Of a stretch of 35,914 nt of DNA, positions 34,353 to 35,914 are shown one piece after another. Source of the stretch: Purshia tridentata (taxonomy: Eukaryota; Streptophyta; Magnoliopsida; Rosales; Rosaceae); the NCBI GenBank assembly GCA_003254885.1, contig QANT01007823.1, forward strand, positions 1 through 35,914, given 5' to 3'. Every line of letters begins with the position of its first letter. Positions within the stretch are counted from its first letter, which is position 1. The notes beneath the pieces were generated by a model, which did not search any database, was not told where the DNA came from, and saw nothing but the letters and a program-made list of their open reading frames with translations. The position numbers and the translations under genes were made by a program.

Positions 34353-35270
34353 ATTGATAAAGGAACTAAGGGCAAAAAAGTAAAGAACAAATCAAAACGC
34401 TGTAAGACTGTAAAATATCTCTTTCTGTTGACTCGTTGGTAGACCAGGGCTGGATACTTGAGTTTACTGTTTACCTATCAAGGCATGTTACATAGATACA
34501 GAGGGTTTGCTTTTTTGAGTTTTTGGACATGTAGGAATTTGATTGTAAAATAATGAAGACAATGTGATTATATTTGTGTATAAATAAATATTGGTCCTAT
34601 ACTTTTGCTAAATTAACTGTGCACACGTGCTGAACAGCAAACCAACCTCCATTTGTTCAAACTGGCGACATACAAGGGATGAATAAAGCTCAGATATCCT
34701 ACATTTGAAACAACTAAGCAAAGGGATAGAAACGAGAAAGGAAAAGATAGAAAAAAAAAATTAAAGCATTTTGTTTTATGATCAATCCAAAAAATTAATG
34801 TGATTCTTAGTAAGATCACATAAATCATTCCGTCACTTTCTCGTCATCAGCGTATTTCCACTTTATGTATATGAGATTAGTCACAACGTACAAGAATTCT
34901 CATCTTTTATTATTTGCATTATTTTTTGCCATATTTCATTATTTCCCATCGTGTATTATATCTCATAATATTTTTTTTCTTTTGGTTGTTTTGATGCTTT
35001 ATATTAGGGAATAATTTGGGTTTTGTAGTTTTGAGTTTAGCATTTAAGGTTTTTTTATGATTTATAATTTTTAAGCAATCAAAGAGTGTCAATTTTCAGA
35101 GTTTAGAGCTTGATAAATATATTGACATACATTTTTTAGTAAATCGTTGCATGCTAAGCTAGTAAGCTTATTCATTGTACTTGTACACAAATTAATCCTT
35201 AATGACCACTAAAAAATTATAAATTAAGATGAATATGACTCCATACGTATATATAAAAAAATGTAAATGC
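34353..35270. other. AT-rich intergenic DNA
   Basis: The 3' UTR of the small membrane-protein gene is probably at the left; beyond it I see only AT-rich sequence without features. Confidence 0.45.
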
Positions 35271-35914
35271 CCTATAACCCCTTAATTAGAACTACAATAT
35301 TCCTAAACCCCCACCTTATATTAAACTATCTCAAAACCCCTTAATTTTCATTTAAACTCTCTCAAAACCCCCATTTTCAAAGCCAGCCCCCTTTTAATAT
35401 TTATTATATTCCAATTATATCCTTTTTGGCAGGTTCTACTTTTTTATTTTTATTAATGCAAATATTTATAAACCTCTTAGTTAGAGATTGATTCTCTCAT
35501 AACTTCCACCCAAAATTAAACTCTCCCAAATTATACACTTTAACATTTACAAAACCCCCTAATCAACTTATAACCATCTAAAGTTGACTTTTATTTTTGA
35601 GAATTCCAATTGTACCCTTTTTATTTGTTTTTAATTTTAATAAAATTTTATTTGTATTTTTTTAATTTCAGAAATACCATTTTTTATTTATGTTTTTTAT
35701 TTTAGTTCATAACTTTAAACTTCTAACCTTCTAAAAAATTTGTCTAAACGTTCACCTATTTAGAAACTCTTTTAAAATTTCCTAAAAATTGTAATATCTT
35801 TTTTACCCTTCTGACGCGTTCTGACATGTTCTGACACGCTTTGATGCTCTCTTTGACGTGTTTTAATGCGCGTCCAATATAACTGTATTTTCAATGAAAG
35901 TGTAACTGTTTATT
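35271..35914. repeat. Degenerate C-rich/AT repeat region at the window edge
   Basis: Words such as AAACCCCC and CTCTCAAAACCCCC recur through 35277-35580, and TTCCAATTATATCCTTTTT near 35409 recurs as TTCCAATTGTACCCTTTTT near 35604, suggesting a decayed duplication about 195 bases apart. At 35811-35850 a 10-base unit, CTGACGCGTT / CTGACATGTT / CTGACACGCT, repeats with decay. It resembles the end of an unidentified plant repeat running off the window. Confidence 0.4.

Noticed and set aside
1..35914. CRISPR arrays, prophage, operons or bacterial-type systems
   Set aside because: No regularly spaced repeats, no bacterial genes and no clustered co-directional ORFs; introns and plant families show plant nuclear DNA.

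Overview
This window is nuclear DNA from a flowering plant, most likely a eudicot. The evidence is AT-rich intergenic DNA, GT-AG introns interrupting conserved plant proteins, plant promoter elements, and plant repeat classes (SINE, TRIM-like, MITE, foldback). The plant-specific TPLATE-complex gene TML and a KDEL-tailed HSP90 fix the lineage as plant. I cannot name the species; a rosid is a guess. One ambiguous base (n) at 22307 marks it as assembled sequence.

Layout. (1) 935-5256, minus: a six-exon HAD-family glycerol-3-phosphatase gene (GPP type). Its last two introns hold a SINE and a tandem LTR/TRIM-like array. (2) 5257-10351: a long AT-rich stretch with a foldback repeat and, at its right end, the promoter of the next gene. 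(3) 10352-11215, plus: a plant-specific Ser/Arg-rich protein of unknown function, resembling membrane-associated kinase regulator-like proteins, followed by a striking inverted repeat. (4) 11216-19252: mostly non-coding, with two MITE-like regions carrying local tandem duplications. (5) 19253-21220, minus: intact single-exon TML, the muniscin-like subunit of the endocytic TPLATE complex. (6) 24279-25712, plus: a three-exon thaumatin-like protein with a Ser/Thr/Gly linker and a predicted GPI-anchor tail. (7) 26975-31341, minus: a complete 15-exon ER HSP90 (SHEPHERD/GRP94) ending in KDEL. Its promoter carries two perfect ERSE-I sites, one ERSE-II and a UPRE-type TGACGTGG. (8) 31898-32578, plus: a possible small two-exon gene or gene relic, head-to-head with the HSP90. 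(9) 34023-34352, plus: a small two-helix membrane protein of unknown function. The rest is AT-rich intergenic DNA.

The genes are independent eukaryotic transcription units, not an operon. Neighbour pairs GPP/TML and TLP/SHD match, from memory, neighbour pairs on Arabidopsis chromosomes 5 (At5g57440/At5g57460) and 4 (At4g24180/At4g24190). The most checkable observations are the dense ER-stress-element promoter between HSP90 and the small upstream gene, and the thaumatin-like gene's second intron, whose retention would turn a GPI-anchored protein into a standard soluble one. I saw no CRISPR, phage, plasmid or otherwise exotic system.
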